A stretch of DNA of 64,000 bases, taken from positions 310,001-374,000 of the forward strand of contig JAXLYE010000005.1 in the NCBI GenBank assembly GCA_046351595.1, in the 5' to 3' direction. Position numbers and translations under genes: made by a program. Shown in pieces: positions 30,900 to 39,326 of the stretch. Numbering within the stretch: position 1 is the first letter of the stretch; the number at the start of each line of letters is the position of its first letter. The stretch is from JAXLYE01 sp046351595 (GTDB lineage Bacteria > Myxococcota_A > Polyangia > Palsa-1104 > JAEUJZ01). The notes under the pieces were generated by a model. It saw only the letters and a list, made by a program, of their open reading frames with translations, did no database searches and had not been told where the DNA came from.

Positions 30900-32197
30900 C
30901 CGCGGTTTCCAGAAGACCCCGCATCCTGGCTGTCTGCCCCACGCCCTGGGAGCGCCGAGCCATCACCTCTGCGAGTCTGCGGGCACGGTACGAGTTCTTG
31001 GAGTGCGGAACGGAGCTCTTCTCATTGAGCCCCCTGTCTGCGATGCGCTTCGACGTCCACCGCTACCTGGACGGGCTGGTGCGGCAGCACCGGGGCAGCG
31101 GCCTGGCCGGCATCCTGGGTACCGGCGACTACCCCGGCTGCATGTTCAGCGCGTACATTGCCGAGGCGCTCGGTCTGCCCGCACCGCACCCGCGCGCCCC
31201 GGTCCTCCTGAGCCACAAGTACCACAGCCGCGAGCTGCAGCAGCAGATCGTACCCGAGGCCACGCCCCGCTTCGAGACCCTCGATCCCAGGAGCTCTCGC
31301 GGGCCGCGGGCGCTGCCCTATCCCTTCTTCATCAAGCCGGCCAAGGGCACGATGTCGATCCGCGCGCAGATGATCCACGATCACGAGCAGCTACGCTGCG
31401 GGCTGCGCCTCTCGCTGCGCGAGCGGTTCGATACGTGGGTGCTGCTGCGTCCCTACGCGCAGCTCCTGCGTCGCTACGTCGGCGATCCGGTGTCGCCCTG
31501 GACGTTTGTCGCTGAGTCGCCGCTCTGCGGCGAGCAGGTCACGGTCGACGGGTTCGTCCAGGACGGCCGGGTCACCGTGATGGGAATCGTCGATTCGATC
31601 ATGTACCCAGGCACCCTGAGCTTCCGCCGCTTCGAGTACCCCTCGTCGCTGTCGGCCGAGGTACAGGCGCGCATGAGCGATCTGGTGACCCGCCTGATGT
31701 CGCGTGCCGGGTTTGACCATAGCTGCTTCAACATCGAGCTCTTCTACGACGCCCCGCGCGATGCCATCTCGATCATCGAGATCAACCCGCGCATGTCCTA
31801 CCAGTTCTCCGATCTATACGAGCGCGTCGATGGGATGAGCAGCTTCGCCGTGCAGCTCGCGCTGGCAACCGGCGAGCGGGTAGAGTGGCCGCGCGGTCGC
31901 GGTCCGGCGCGGGCCGCTGCCAGCTTCGTCATGCGCCGCTTCACCGATGCGCGGGTCGTGTCGGTGCCGCAGCCCTCGCAGATCGCCGAGGTCGAGCGGC
32001 GCTTCCCTGGCACCCAGGTGCAGCTCCTGTGCGGCGCGGGGTCGCAGCTCTCGGACTATGACCAGGACGTAGGCAGCTTCCGCTACTGCATCGTCAACAT
32101 GGCCGCCCCTTCGCGCGACCAGCTCCACGCCGAGTACGCCGAGGCCGAGGCGCTGCTGCCGTTTCAGTTTGAGCCGGCGGCTACGCGGACTGCGTGA
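30896..32197 (+). CDS. ATP-grasp family ligase
   Basis: 433 residues from GTG 30896, preceded by a G-rich ribosome site and overlapping the previous stop. The central region carries ATP-grasp marks: FFIKPAKGTMSIRAQ (Lys near 145), FVAESPLCGEQVTVDGFVQDG (the E-x-tv-D-gf loop), FNIELFYD and IIEINPRMSYQF (near 295) for Mg-ATP. This is the carbamoyl-phosphate-synthetase/D-Ala-ligase-like branch that forms amide or peptide bonds through acyl-phosphates. The N-terminal ~110 residues are a pre-ATP-grasp domain. Last gene of the transporter operon; an amino-acid-derived conjugate is the obvious product guess. Confidence 0.85.
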   Translation: MTAVSRRPRILAVCPTPWERRAITSASLRARYEFLECGTELFSLSPLSAMRFDVHRYLDGLVRQHRGSGLAGILGTGDYPGCMFSAYIAEALGLPAPHPRAPVLLSHKYHSRELQQQIVPEATPRFETLDPRSSRGPRALPYPFFIKPAKGTMSIRAQMIHDHEQLRCGLRLSLRERFDTWVLLRPYAQLLRRYVGDPVSPWTFVAESPLCGEQVTVDGFVQDGRVTVMGIVDSIMYPGTLSFRRFEYPSSLSAEVQARMSDLVTRLMSRAGFDHSCFNIELFYDAPRDAISIIEINPRMSYQFSDLYERVDGMSSFAVQLALATGERVEWPRGRGPARAAASFVMRRFTDARVVSVPQPSQIAEVERRFPGTQVQLLCGAGSQLSDYDQDVGSFRYCIVNMAAPSRDQLHAEYAEAEALLPFQFEPAATRTA

Positions 32198-32332
32198 TCG
32201 TATCGCGGCGCCGCACCCAGGCGATTGATGGACCTGTCAGGACCCTGCGGTGGCGCACCGCGGATGTGAGCAGCCCCCGATACTCCTCGCCATCGTAGAC
32301 CTGCCAGCTCAGGGCCGCCGCGACCGCGGAAG

Positions 32333-32668
32333 CTATTTGGGCTGGTTGCGGAGCCAATCGCGCGCCTGCTCCAGGTCGTCGAAGTTATTGATGATGAATT
32401 CGGCGTTGCCGAGCTTCCCGTGGAGCCGCTTTACCGGCAAGCGCGCGATCGAGCTCGTGGGTATGACGGTCGCCATGTAGCGCACTCCGGCCGCGATGGC
32501 GCGCGGGTGCCAGTCTTCGGCAGCCCACTGCTGATCGACCTGGCGGATGGGACCGAGCCGGCGGACGTCGGCAATCCAGCGGTTGGTGCGCTTGGTCTTG
32601 AACAGCTCCAGACCCGCGTTGAGGCCCGCTTTGGCTGGCTCGCCCTCTACGTACGACTTCCATTCCAA
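32333..32668 (-). CDS. STAS/SEC14-like small protein, N-terminally truncated
   Basis: 111 residues from a TTG at 32668. The sequence LEWKSYVEGEPAKAGLNAGLEL, NRWIADVRRLGPIRQVDQQW, DWHPRAIAAGVRYMATV and FDDLEQARDWL matches a common bacterial SpoIIAA-like/STAS family that normally has about 20 more residues at the N-terminus. Only DESCQAVR lies upstream in frame before a TGA, and no ribosome site is present. Either it starts at TTG with a shortened first strand or it is decayed. It lies in a stretch of broken genes (32.3-36.1 kb), which favours decay. Confidence 0.55.
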   Translation of the reverse strand: MEWKSYVEGEPAKAGLNAGLELFKTKRTNRWIADVRRLGPIRQVDQQWAAEDWHPRAIAAGVRYMATVIPTSSIARLPVKRLHGKLGNAEFIINNFDDLEQARDWLRNQPK

Positions 32669-32953
32669 GCGGACAGCCTGGCAGGACTCATCTCAGTGTA
32701 TCGTCAGCCACCAACCGCAGGAGGCTCCCTCTGCTCCGACGCGGACAGGAGCGTCGTCTTCTTGTGAAGTCGTCGGACCTGCGGACTTCCCTCTCGGACA
32801 GAGCCGGCTTGTTGCGGCCGGACCCGAACTCAGGGACGGCCCCGGGCGTATCTACACGAGCGTGAAGACCTGGTAACCGTCGGCGCGCAGGCGCATCCAA
32901 CCCGGATGCGCACGCAGCTCCGCGGTGCGCCCGAACCGACCCTGGAGGACTTG

Positions 32954-33487
32954 ATGCGAGACAGACTGACAGGACTCTGCCTTGTGCTCAGCCTCGCCGC
33001 TTGCGGCGGGAGCGACGTGAAGGGGGATGCGCAGACGCCGCCGACCAGCGGCCGGTCCGACATCGAAGCCTGGCTCACCGCCGGCTCGTACAAGGCGTGG
33101 AAGGGCGAGACCGCCGTCCACGCCGCGCGCTCGCCATCGCCGCACGGACAGAACCGGATCTACTCGAACAGCCTGCTGAGCGCCAACGCCAGCGGCGAGT
33201 ACCCGGTCGGCAGCGCCACGGTCAAAGAGCTCTACGACGATGCGGGCAAGCAGATCGTCGGCTACGCCGTCATGCTGCACACCAAGGCGGGCAAGGCCGG
33301 CGATTCCTGGTACTTCTACGAGCGGGTGCCCCAGAGCAGCGCCGCGCCGCACGACGCCAACGGCGTTGTCGCTGACGGCAACGGCGATCAGGGCGCGGCC
33401 ATGACGATCTGTGTCGGCTGCCACTCCGCGGCCGGCAGCGACTCGCAGCACTCCGGTCACGACTTCATCTACACCCAGGTGCGCTGA
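32954..33487 (+). CDS. Cytochrome P460-like c-heme lipoprotein
   Basis: 177 residues from ATG 32954, with GGAGG six bases upstream; the frame to 32906 has no site. Lipobox LSLAAC near residue 16. The body reads as a P460-type domain: HGQNRIYSNSLLSANAS, ATVKELYDDAGKQIVGYAVML, GDSWYFYERVP. The single heme motif CVGCH (153-157) is followed by DFIYTQ at the C-terminus, as in P460 proteins where the heme is near the end. P460 relatives oxidise hydroxylamine or act on sulfur compounds; the Lys cross-link cannot be judged here. Probably anchored in the periplasm. Confidence 0.7.
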   Translation: MRDRLTGLCLVLSLAACGGSDVKGDAQTPPTSGRSDIEAWLTAGSYKAWKGETAVHAARSPSPHGQNRIYSNSLLSANASGEYPVGSATVKELYDDAGKQIVGYAVMLHTKAGKAGDSWYFYERVPQSSAAPHDANGVVADGNGDQGAAMTICVGCHSAAGSDSQHSGHDFIYTQVR

Positions 33488-33826
33488 GCCGTGGCATAGC
33501 CCGGCTCCTTTCCCCCGCGGTACCGCGGCGGCAGCGATCTCGTTCGAGCAACCGATCCGCAGAGCCAAGAGCCGACCCACCGTCGCTGTGTGCTAAACCG
33601 CGCCCCAGATGAAACCTGAAGTTTTGCGATAGGCGGGGGTGACGCCGGAGGCAGGGATCCCGACGCGCAAGCGGCGGGATGCCGCAGGCAAAAGGACCCG
33701 CGCCGATCCGTATCTCGTGCGGGGCGTGGTTTAGCACCCCGCATCGCTGCGGATCGATGCGGGTCGGCTTCTCTCGGCCGGGACATTCTCTGGCTACTGC
33801 TTGCGACGCGATGAGTCCGCGGCCAG
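33488..33826. other. Gene-free gap
   Basis: Nothing recognisable on either strand. It separates the converging P460-like and EF-hand genes. Short leftward frames here have biased, random-looking composition. Confidence 0.4.
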
Positions 33827-34108
33827 CTACTGGTTGGCCGCGAACGCCTTGATCTGGTCGACCGTGATGAAGCCCTTCTTGTCCTTGTCGATCTTGCCGA
33901 AGCCCTTGGCGATGCGTGGCATGCCTGCCTTGGCCTCATCAAGGGTCAGCTTGCCGTCGTGGTCCTTGTCCGCGGCCTTGAAGCGCTCCTCAATCTCCTT
34001 GTCGCGCTTTTCGGCGTCGGTCTTGGCATCAGCGCGGACGGATCCGGGAGCCATGGCCAGCGCACCTGCGACGGCAAAGACCCAGGCTGCAGTCCGAAAC
34101 ATCGTCAT
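33827..34108 (-). CDS. Secreted EF-hand protein
   Basis: 93 residues from ATG 34108 (AGGAGG eight bases upstream; the longer frame to 34135 lacks one). Signal peptide to about VRADA. First EF-hand DKDHDGKLTLDE (47-58) has a full set of calcium ligands. The second, DKDKKGFITVDQ (74-85), has Lys at position 5 and Gln at position 12, so it probably does not bind calcium tightly. A charged helix (KTDAEKRDKEIEERF) precedes the first loop. Likely a small periplasmic calcium-binding protein. Single gene with its own promoter. Confidence 0.8.
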   Translation of the reverse strand: MTMFRTAAWVFAVAGALAMAPGSVRADAKTDAEKRDKEIEERFKAADKDHDGKLTLDEAKAGMPRIAKGFGKIDKDKKGFITVDQIKAFAANQ

Positions 34109-34551
34109 GAAACCGGCCTCCTTGCGTGTCCACACCCCACAGGGCTGCGCATTCCTGCGCAGGGCATGAAGGCGACAACACTCCCTGCCGCACCCCCATG
34201 CCGATAGTCCCCAGCACCGGACAATCTTAACCGAAAAAGCGCCTCCAGCAGCGACGCGGCTCCACTCACTACGCAGTTATTCTCAACGAGGCCTCTGGCT
34301 TTCCTGTCAGGGCTCCGGGTCGACGGCTCCTCGGCGGTCCTCCGCCGCTCGGCAAGGCCGGCCGGCTTCGGTCCGCATCCCCCCAGAATGAGACTACGAT
34401 CAGCGTAGCATCGAGTGACCGACGAGGAGGGCGGAATCCCGGCTGCGGAGCCAAGCCCTGGTCTGCTCAGCAGAATTCAGGATCGCCGCTGTGTCGCGGC
34501 CACCGGAGCACGAGCAGACTGAGGCCGCCTGCGCCTTGGTCTGGTCCTCGA
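34109..34551. other. Gene-free gap beside the toxin-antitoxin remnant
   Basis: No gene seen. Leftward frames at 34269-34454 and 34400-34657 have no family match beyond a short RAWLRS segment that faintly recalls the tail of a STAS/SEC14-like protein. Confidence 0.4.
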
Positions 34552-34847
34552 CTACTGCCGCACCACGGTCGGCACATCGCGTCGGCCGTGGATGACTCGC
34601 ACGACCCTGAGATCCTTGCCGTCGACCACATAAAGATGTGGTGCTTCTCGACGACAAAGCGGCGCACGGCCGGCAGGCCGAGGTCTTCGCACGTCCGCCC
34701 CATCAGCGGCATCCGCGTCAGCGCCTGCATCGCCTGGATCAGCCGCTCGATCAAGCGCTCGGCCGCGAGCGGGTTCCGCTCTGCGAGGTAGGCGTCGATG
34801 TCGAAGAGGTCGGCCCGCGCCTTCGGCGCCAGGACCAGCCGCTTCAT
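34552..34847 (-). pseudogene. ParE/RelE-type toxin gene with a frameshift
   Basis: The start at 34847 gives MKRLVLAPKARADLFDIDAY and continues through AERNPLAAERLIERL to VVEKHHIF, a clear ParE/RelE fold. At the T-run at about 34631-34634 the frame is lost. The missing C-terminus (YVVDGKDLRVVRVIHGRRD then VPTVVRQ, stop at 34552) is intact in the neighbouring frame. One missing T in a short homopolymer explains it, so either the toxin is inactivated or this is a sequencing error. The start overlaps the antitoxin stop by four bases, the usual arrangement. Confidence 0.75.
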
Positions 34848-35035
34848 GGCCTCGTCTGACGACGGCGGCGCATCTCACCTCGCAGCGCGTCCCACGCTGC
34901 GTCGTCCATCACGATGCCCTCGCCGCGCTCTAGCTCGGCTAGTCCCTCGTCGAGCATGCGCCGCAGCTCGACCTTGGGGAGGCCGGTGTCGGCGTCGATG
35001 TCGTCGGGGAGGTGGAGGGCTTGGGCGAGGGCCAT
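34844..35035 (-). CDS. Antitoxin of the ParE/RelE-type pair
   Basis: 63 residues from ATG 35035 (an upstream ATG at 35104 would add 23 residues of AT-rich, unlike composition). The C-terminal half (KVELRRMLDEGLAELERGEG and DDAAWDALRGEMRRRR) resembles the toxin-binding helix of small ParD-like antitoxins. The N-terminal DNA-binding part is short. The ATGA overlap with the toxin and the gene order support the call. It marks the left edge of an AT-rich segment beginning near 35040. Confidence 0.6.
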   Translation of the reverse strand: MALAQALHLPDDIDADTGLPKVELRRMLDEGLAELERGEGIVMDDAAWDALRGEMRRRRQTRP

Positions 35036-35230
35036 AACCAGAGCCTGCCTAATGCCTGGGAAGTGCACAACCCTAGAGCTGAACATATGAATAGTCTGGT
35101 TCATTCGGGCGGCTGTGGACTCAAGCTGATCTCTGATTCAGAGTACCTAAATCTTTGTAATTACTGGATCCATTTCAATGGACGCTGGGTCTCATAGACA
35201 ACCCGAACTTAGATCGGCGATGTTAACAAT

Positions 35231-35764
35231 ATGGCGAAAGTGAAACCGCCTCAGTTCAACCGCCTCGGTAAGCTCCGCCAATGGCTTGAAGAAGCAATCA
35301 AGAACCGCCATTTCTGGAGTCGGCACCGTGACAATAGTGAGAAGCGAGAGCTTTCCTATTGGAAAAATGCGGTCCGTCAGCTAGAACTTGCCTCGTTTGG
35401 GAAAAATTCTCAGAATCAGATTGAAGTGAGCCTTGAATCAATCGGGAAAAAGCTTCTCACAACGAGCCCTGGTTCTTCATTGGAGCGAAGCGTCCTTGAG
35501 GAAGCTATACGTTCGTCAAAGGATCTTAGATGATATGTAAAACATCTTGATGGTCCAGACAATCTGAACGCACTCATAAAGGCGATGACTCTTACCGGAA
35601 TTTCGGGAGCTACGGCTCGGAGGAGAGCCCAGGCGTTCCTAATGTGGAAGTCATATATTCATTCTGAAAAAACTCATCACCCGCCCCTGCCAGATGAATG
35701 GACCGTCGAGTTGAAAGCCACTGCCCTGGTAAAACGAGCCGGACGCAAAAAACGCGGCAATTAA
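35231..35764 (+). pseudogene. AT-rich hypothetical gene interrupted by an in-frame TGA
   Basis: From ATG 35231 the frame runs 100 codons to TGA at 35531-35533. It then continues without any other stop for 76 more codons to TAA at 35762-35764. The downstream part is protein-like (KHLDGPDNLNALIKAM, GISGATARRRAQAFLMWKSY, HHPPLPDEWTVEL). A CGA-to-TGA change (Arg to stop, after KDLR) is the simplest explanation. The whole gene is far less GC-rich than its neighbours and has Asn/Lys/Ile-rich codon use, pointing to transfer. No family recognised. Recoding cannot be excluded, but no hairpin is evident after the TGA. Confidence 0.65.
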
Positions 35765-35913
35765 ATTACACTCTTCCGCATTGTCTCGCCACGACTGTCT
35801 CATGCCTCGATGCCGCTGAGTCTTTGCAAAACCGTGGGCCGGCATACGATTGGCCGGCTGGGACGCCCCTCTCAAACTAGTGCGTAATTAAGTCCTTTCT
35901 GACGCTGGTGTGA

Positions 35914-36096
35914 AACGTCCTTGACACCGACGTAAACGGCGACGGTACCGTCGAGATCATCGTGTCGCTGAAGGATGCGGTGGACAAGGTGGAGAGTGTG
36001 TATGTGTATACGGTCCCGGGCTCGGCGACGAACTGTCTGCCGTGGCCGACCGGGCGCGGGGATCTTCTGCGCAGCGGCTGGGCGCGAACAAAGTAG
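35914..36096 (+). pseudogene. C-terminal remnant of an FG-GAP/VCBS repeat protein
   Basis: An open frame after a stop at 35911 reads LDTDVNGDGTVEIIVSLKDA, then YVYTVPGSATNCLPWPTGRG and DLLRSGWARTK before TAG at 36094. The DxNGDGxxEI calcium loop followed by CLPWPTGRG...LRSG is the usual end of secreted FG-GAP proteins. The remaining several hundred residues are absent; upstream sequence switches to AT-rich foreign DNA. The break is between about 35880 and 35920. Confidence 0.72.
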
Positions 36097-36123
36097 GGCG
36101 GGGCCGCGGCGGCCGGGATTACG

Positions 36124-38592
36124 ATGTCCGCCATGACAGGGAGCGGCGACGACGAAGGCGCGGCCGGTCAGGCGGCCGCGGATCCGGGATACGCGCTCGG
36201 GCAGTTGGCGCGGGCGCTAGCGGTGAGCACCTCGACGGAGCCACAGGCGGTGCGGGCGCGCGCGGCGCAGCGGGCCGAGTCCTGGTCGCGGGTGCTCGGC
36301 GGCATGCTCTCGGGGGCGCTGAGCATCGGGTCGCGCACGCCGGTGAGCGGGCTGCCGGGCTGGGTGACGCTGCGCGTGCTCACCGGCGGCTTCGCGACGG
36401 GCGAGGCGCTGGCCGCGGGGCCGCTGTTGCCGCACGAGCTGGCGCGGCTGGCGGCGCTCAAGCTGCCCGCGGACGAGACGGCGCGCGCGGCGCTCAACGC
36501 CTCGTTCCTGACCGAGAGCGGCCTCGCCGAGCTGCGGGCGCTGCTCGACAGCGGCTGCTACCGCGTCGAGGTGCCCGAGGAGGGCGCGCTGCTGGTGCTG
36601 GCATGGCTGCACGGGCACGGGCACGACGCGGCCGCGCAGGCGCTGCTGGCGGCGCTCGTGCCGCTGCTCGGGCGGCTGCGCTTCTACCCGGTGCCCGACG
36701 AGCGGCCGCTGCCGCCCGGCCCGACGGCGCTGGTCCACATGCAGACCGTGGCCGAGGTGAAGGCCGGGCTGGAGGCGCTGCCCGAGAATGCGATGATCCT
36801 CTCGCAGCGTGAGGCGCTGCAGGTCTGGGCGCCGCTGCTCGATCGCGCGGTCGCGCTGTTCGTCGAGACGGTCGAGGGCCCGCTGCCGGCGGTGGCGCTG
36901 GGCCCGGACGGTCGGCCGCGGCGCGCCCCGGACGGCAGCTGGTCGCTGACCGGCGGCTGGCCGTGCCAGCGCTACCCCGCCGGCTGGCGCGTGCGGGCGC
37001 AGGCGCTGCTCGACGAGTTCCGCGCGCTGCGTCAGAAGCACACGCGCTGCACCCACCTGGAGCGGCCCAAGGGGAACCTGCCGCGGCTCCGCCTCTACCT
37101 CGAGCGCTGCGTCGCGGATCCGCGGTCGCTCAGCGGCCGGGACGTCGGCATGATCCGGCTGATCCTCGCGCACATCGCGGCGGCGCGCGGGCTGCCGGAC
37201 TCGCCGCGCTGCCAGGCCCTGCGCACCGAGCAGGCGCGGTGCGCGGCGCGGCCGACGAAGAAGGAGCTGAGCCGCGTGGTGCTGGCGCGCCTGGCCGGTG
37301 CGGCGCCGGACGCGGGGCTGCCCGGGGCCGGGCTCGAGCTGCTGCTCGCTCCGATCGACACCGACGAGGCGGCGCGCCTCCGGCTGCCGGAGGGGCAGGC
37401 GCTGCCCGAGGCGCTGCGGCCGCGCCTTGCGCGCTGCGTGGACGCGCCGATCACGGAGCTCGTGCAGACCGGCGTCATCCCCTCGGGCGAGGTGCTGGCG
37501 CGGGTGCTGCCGCAGCTCACGTCGCAGACCAGCGCCGCGGGCTTCGCCGACCCGAGCCTGCGCCGGCTCTACGGCGTGATCTACGGCGCGTTCCGGCGGC
37601 GCCGCTCGCTGCTGCTGCTCAACCTCGAGAGCCAGGTGCGCTTCACCGAGCTGCCGTGGGTGGCGGCGCTGTTGCCGCTGCGCCGCGACGACAAGGACAC
37701 GCGCGGTGAGGCGCACCAGGTGCTGTCGCAGGCGGTGCAGCTCGCGCTCACCGGGTTCCCGCAGGCGATCCTGCCGAACAAGCTGCTGCAGGAGCTGCGG
37801 GCGCTCAGCGAGCGTGCCGGCCTGTCGCTGCCGCTCGTCGACGAGATCGCGGCCGACATCTTCATGGGCGAGTTCACCGACAAGTTCGTGCGCGCGGCGA
37901 AGCAGGCGGGCGCTCTGCTCGCGGGCTCTCTGTACGAGGCGTACTACGGCCTGCCCTACGACCGCGTGCAGCGGCTGCCGCTCGACGAGTCCAAGGAGGG
38001 CAAGGGCGGCAAGGGCGGCAAGGGCGGCAAGCTCAGGCCGACGGCGGCGGCGGCGGGCTCGCGCGAGCTCTACGCGCTGTGCTGCGAGCTCGCGCGTGAG
38101 GCCGTGCGCGGTCCCGGCTCGGTCGCGCGCAACGGCCGCATCCTCGAGCAGGAGCAGATCCTGACCACGCACAACCTGGCGGTGCTGATCGCGGCGCTGG
38201 GGCTCGTCGGCAGCGAGGCCGAGCCCGGGCCGCTGCGGCCGCAGCTCGGTGAGCTCGCGCGGCGCTGCTTCACCTGGGTGTGCAAGCAGCAGCAGCGCCG
38301 CTTCGCCGACTGGCGCTCGCGCCTGCACATGATCAAGAACACCGCGTACGCGTGGCGGCAGATGCTCTTCTTCCTGTCCCTCCTGCCGCGCGACGCGGTG
38401 GCCGAGCTGCTTCTGTGGGCCGAGTCGGAGCTCATGCTGCAGCCGGCGGAGCTGCGGGCGCGCTTCCGCCCCGCGCTCACCGGGCTCGTGCGCGCCTTCG
38501 ACGGTGAGTCGCCCGACTGCCCGCCGGCGTCGCGCCGCTTCCTCGGCTGGGCCGACTCGAGCTGGCTGAAGCCGGCGGCGCCTACAGGCTGA
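36124..38592 (+). CDS. Large protein of unknown function (822 aa)
   Basis: 822 residues, mostly helical by composition, no signal peptide or membrane segment. Recognisable blocks are YGAFRRRRSLLLLNLESQVR followed by TELPWVAAL (about 490-525), SLYEAYYGLPYDRVQ (about 600-618), a KEGKGGKGGKGGK linker (about 624-637), ILEQEQILTTHNLAVLI (about 678-694) and KNTAYAWRQMLFFLSLLP (about 738-755). I recall proteins with these same blocks in other high-GC bacteria, always without an assigned function. Its stop overlaps the stop of the convergent 217-residue gene by 11 bases. Its codon use matches the host, unlike the AT-rich debris just upstream. Confidence 0.75.
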   Translation: MSAMTGSGDDEGAAGQAAADPGYALGQLARALAVSTSTEPQAVRARAAQRAESWSRVLGGMLSGALSIGSRTPVSGLPGWVTLRVLTGGFATGEALAAGPLLPHELARLAALKLPADETARAALNASFLTESGLAELRALLDSGCYRVEVPEEGALLVLAWLHGHGHDAAAQALLAALVPLLGRLRFYPVPDERPLPPGPTALVHMQTVAEVKAGLEALPENAMILSQREALQVWAPLLDRAVALFVETVEGPLPAVALGPDGRPRRAPDGSWSLTGGWPCQRYPAGWRVRAQALLDEFRALRQKHTRCTHLERPKGNLPRLRLYLERCVADPRSLSGRDVGMIRLILAHIAAARGLPDSPRCQALRTEQARCAARPTKKELSRVVLARLAGAAPDAGLPGAGLELLLAPIDTDEAARLRLPEGQALPEALRPRLARCVDAPITELVQTGVIPSGEVLARVLPQLTSQTSAAGFADPSLRRLYGVIYGAFRRRRSLLLLNLESQVRFTELPWVAALLPLRRDDKDTRGEAHQVLSQAVQLALTGFPQAILPNKLLQELRALSERAGLSLPLVDEIAADIFMGEFTDKFVRAAKQAGALLAGSLYEAYYGLPYDRVQRLPLDESKEGKGGKGGKGGKLRPTAAAAGSRELYALCCELAREAVRGPGSVARNGRILEQEQILTTHNLAVLIAALGLVGSEAEPGPLRPQLGELARRCFTWVCKQQQRRFADWRSRLHMIKNTAYAWRQMLFFLSLLPRDAVAELLLWAESELMLQPAELRARFRPALTGLVRAFDGESPDCPPASRRFLGWADSSWLKPAAPTG

Positions 38593-39235
38593 TCCGGCGG
38601 GTCGGGCCGCGCTCGACCTGCGCGAACACCTCGCTGAGCTCGGGCGGCTCGAGTCGGCTTGTGCCGAGCACCCGCAGCAGCGCGCGGGTCAGGATCGCCT
38701 CGGCGGTGACGGCGCGGCCCTGCTCGGCGCGCTCGTACAGGGCGGCGTCGCGCTCGGTGTCGGCGAAGCGCCGGCCCAGCGACGCCAGACCGGCCACCGC
38801 GTCGCTGACCTTGGGGCGCGACAGCGCCTCGCCGCGGCGCCAGGCCACGGACGCGCGCCCGACCTGCTCGAGCTCGACCAGGCCGCCCTTTTCGTACCAG
38901 GCGACGCCGCCGCGCGCGCCGCGCGGATCACCCAGGTCCGCGAACAGCGCCAGCGCCTCGACCCCGGCCTCGGACAGGAGCTCGCCCGCGACCGGCAAGA
39001 GCGGCGACGGGAAGATCGACTCCTCGTAGATGTCGACCCAGTCCGTGAGCACGTCGGGGAAGCGCGGCGGTCGCGCCGCGGTCACGGCCTCGGGCACGAG
39101 CACCAGCGCCGGTCGGCTCTTGGGCGTCGGCTGCAGCCGGCCGCACAGGGCGGTGCCGCGCCAGGCCCGCCCCAGCCGCCGCAGCACATCGGCCATCACG
39201 TCGTCATGCGCAGGGACCACAAGCCACTCGATCAT
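38582..39235 (-). CDS. Hypothetical protein
   Basis: 217 residues. No signal peptide. The N-terminal part (MIEWLVVPAHDDVMADVLRR) and TDWVDIYEESIFPSPLLPVA, then WYEKGGLVELEQVGRASVAW, look like a real globular protein. No family is recognised. It converges on and overlaps the end of the 822-residue gene, so the two transcripts are antisense at their ends. Confidence 0.6.
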   Translation of the reverse strand: MIEWLVVPAHDDVMADVLRRLGRAWRGTALCGRLQPTPKSRPALVLVPEAVTAARPPRFPDVLTDWVDIYEESIFPSPLLPVAGELLSEAGVEALALFADLGDPRGARGGVAWYEKGGLVELEQVGRASVAWRRGEALSRPKVSDAVAGLASLGRRFADTERDAALYERAEQGRAVTAEAILTRALLRVLGTSRLEPPELSEVFAQVERGPTRRISL

Positions 39236-39326
39236 GCGGTCATCATAAACCGTGACCCGAGGGGGACCTCTAGCCCTCTGTGCGGCGCGAGGGACAGCGG
39301 TGAGCGGCGGCCTGCGCGCGGCCCGA

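Noticed and set aside
34400..34657. Leftward frame ending in RAWLRSRDSALLVGH as a second STAS/SEC14 remnant
   Set aside because: Only about six residues resemble the family tail and the rest overlaps the toxin gene; too weak to call.
35012..35197. Short rightward frame at the edge of the AT-rich island
   Set aside because: Straddles the antitoxin start and the composition boundary, so it is probably chance.
35531..35533. TGA as selenocysteine codon
   Set aside because: The protein has no selenoprotein-like redox motif around the site and no stem-loop is visible after it; a CGA-to-TGA mutation is simpler.
36217..38328. Leftward 703-codon frame opposite the 822-residue gene
   Set aside because: Shadow composition, no ribosome site; the sense frame has clearly conserved blocks.
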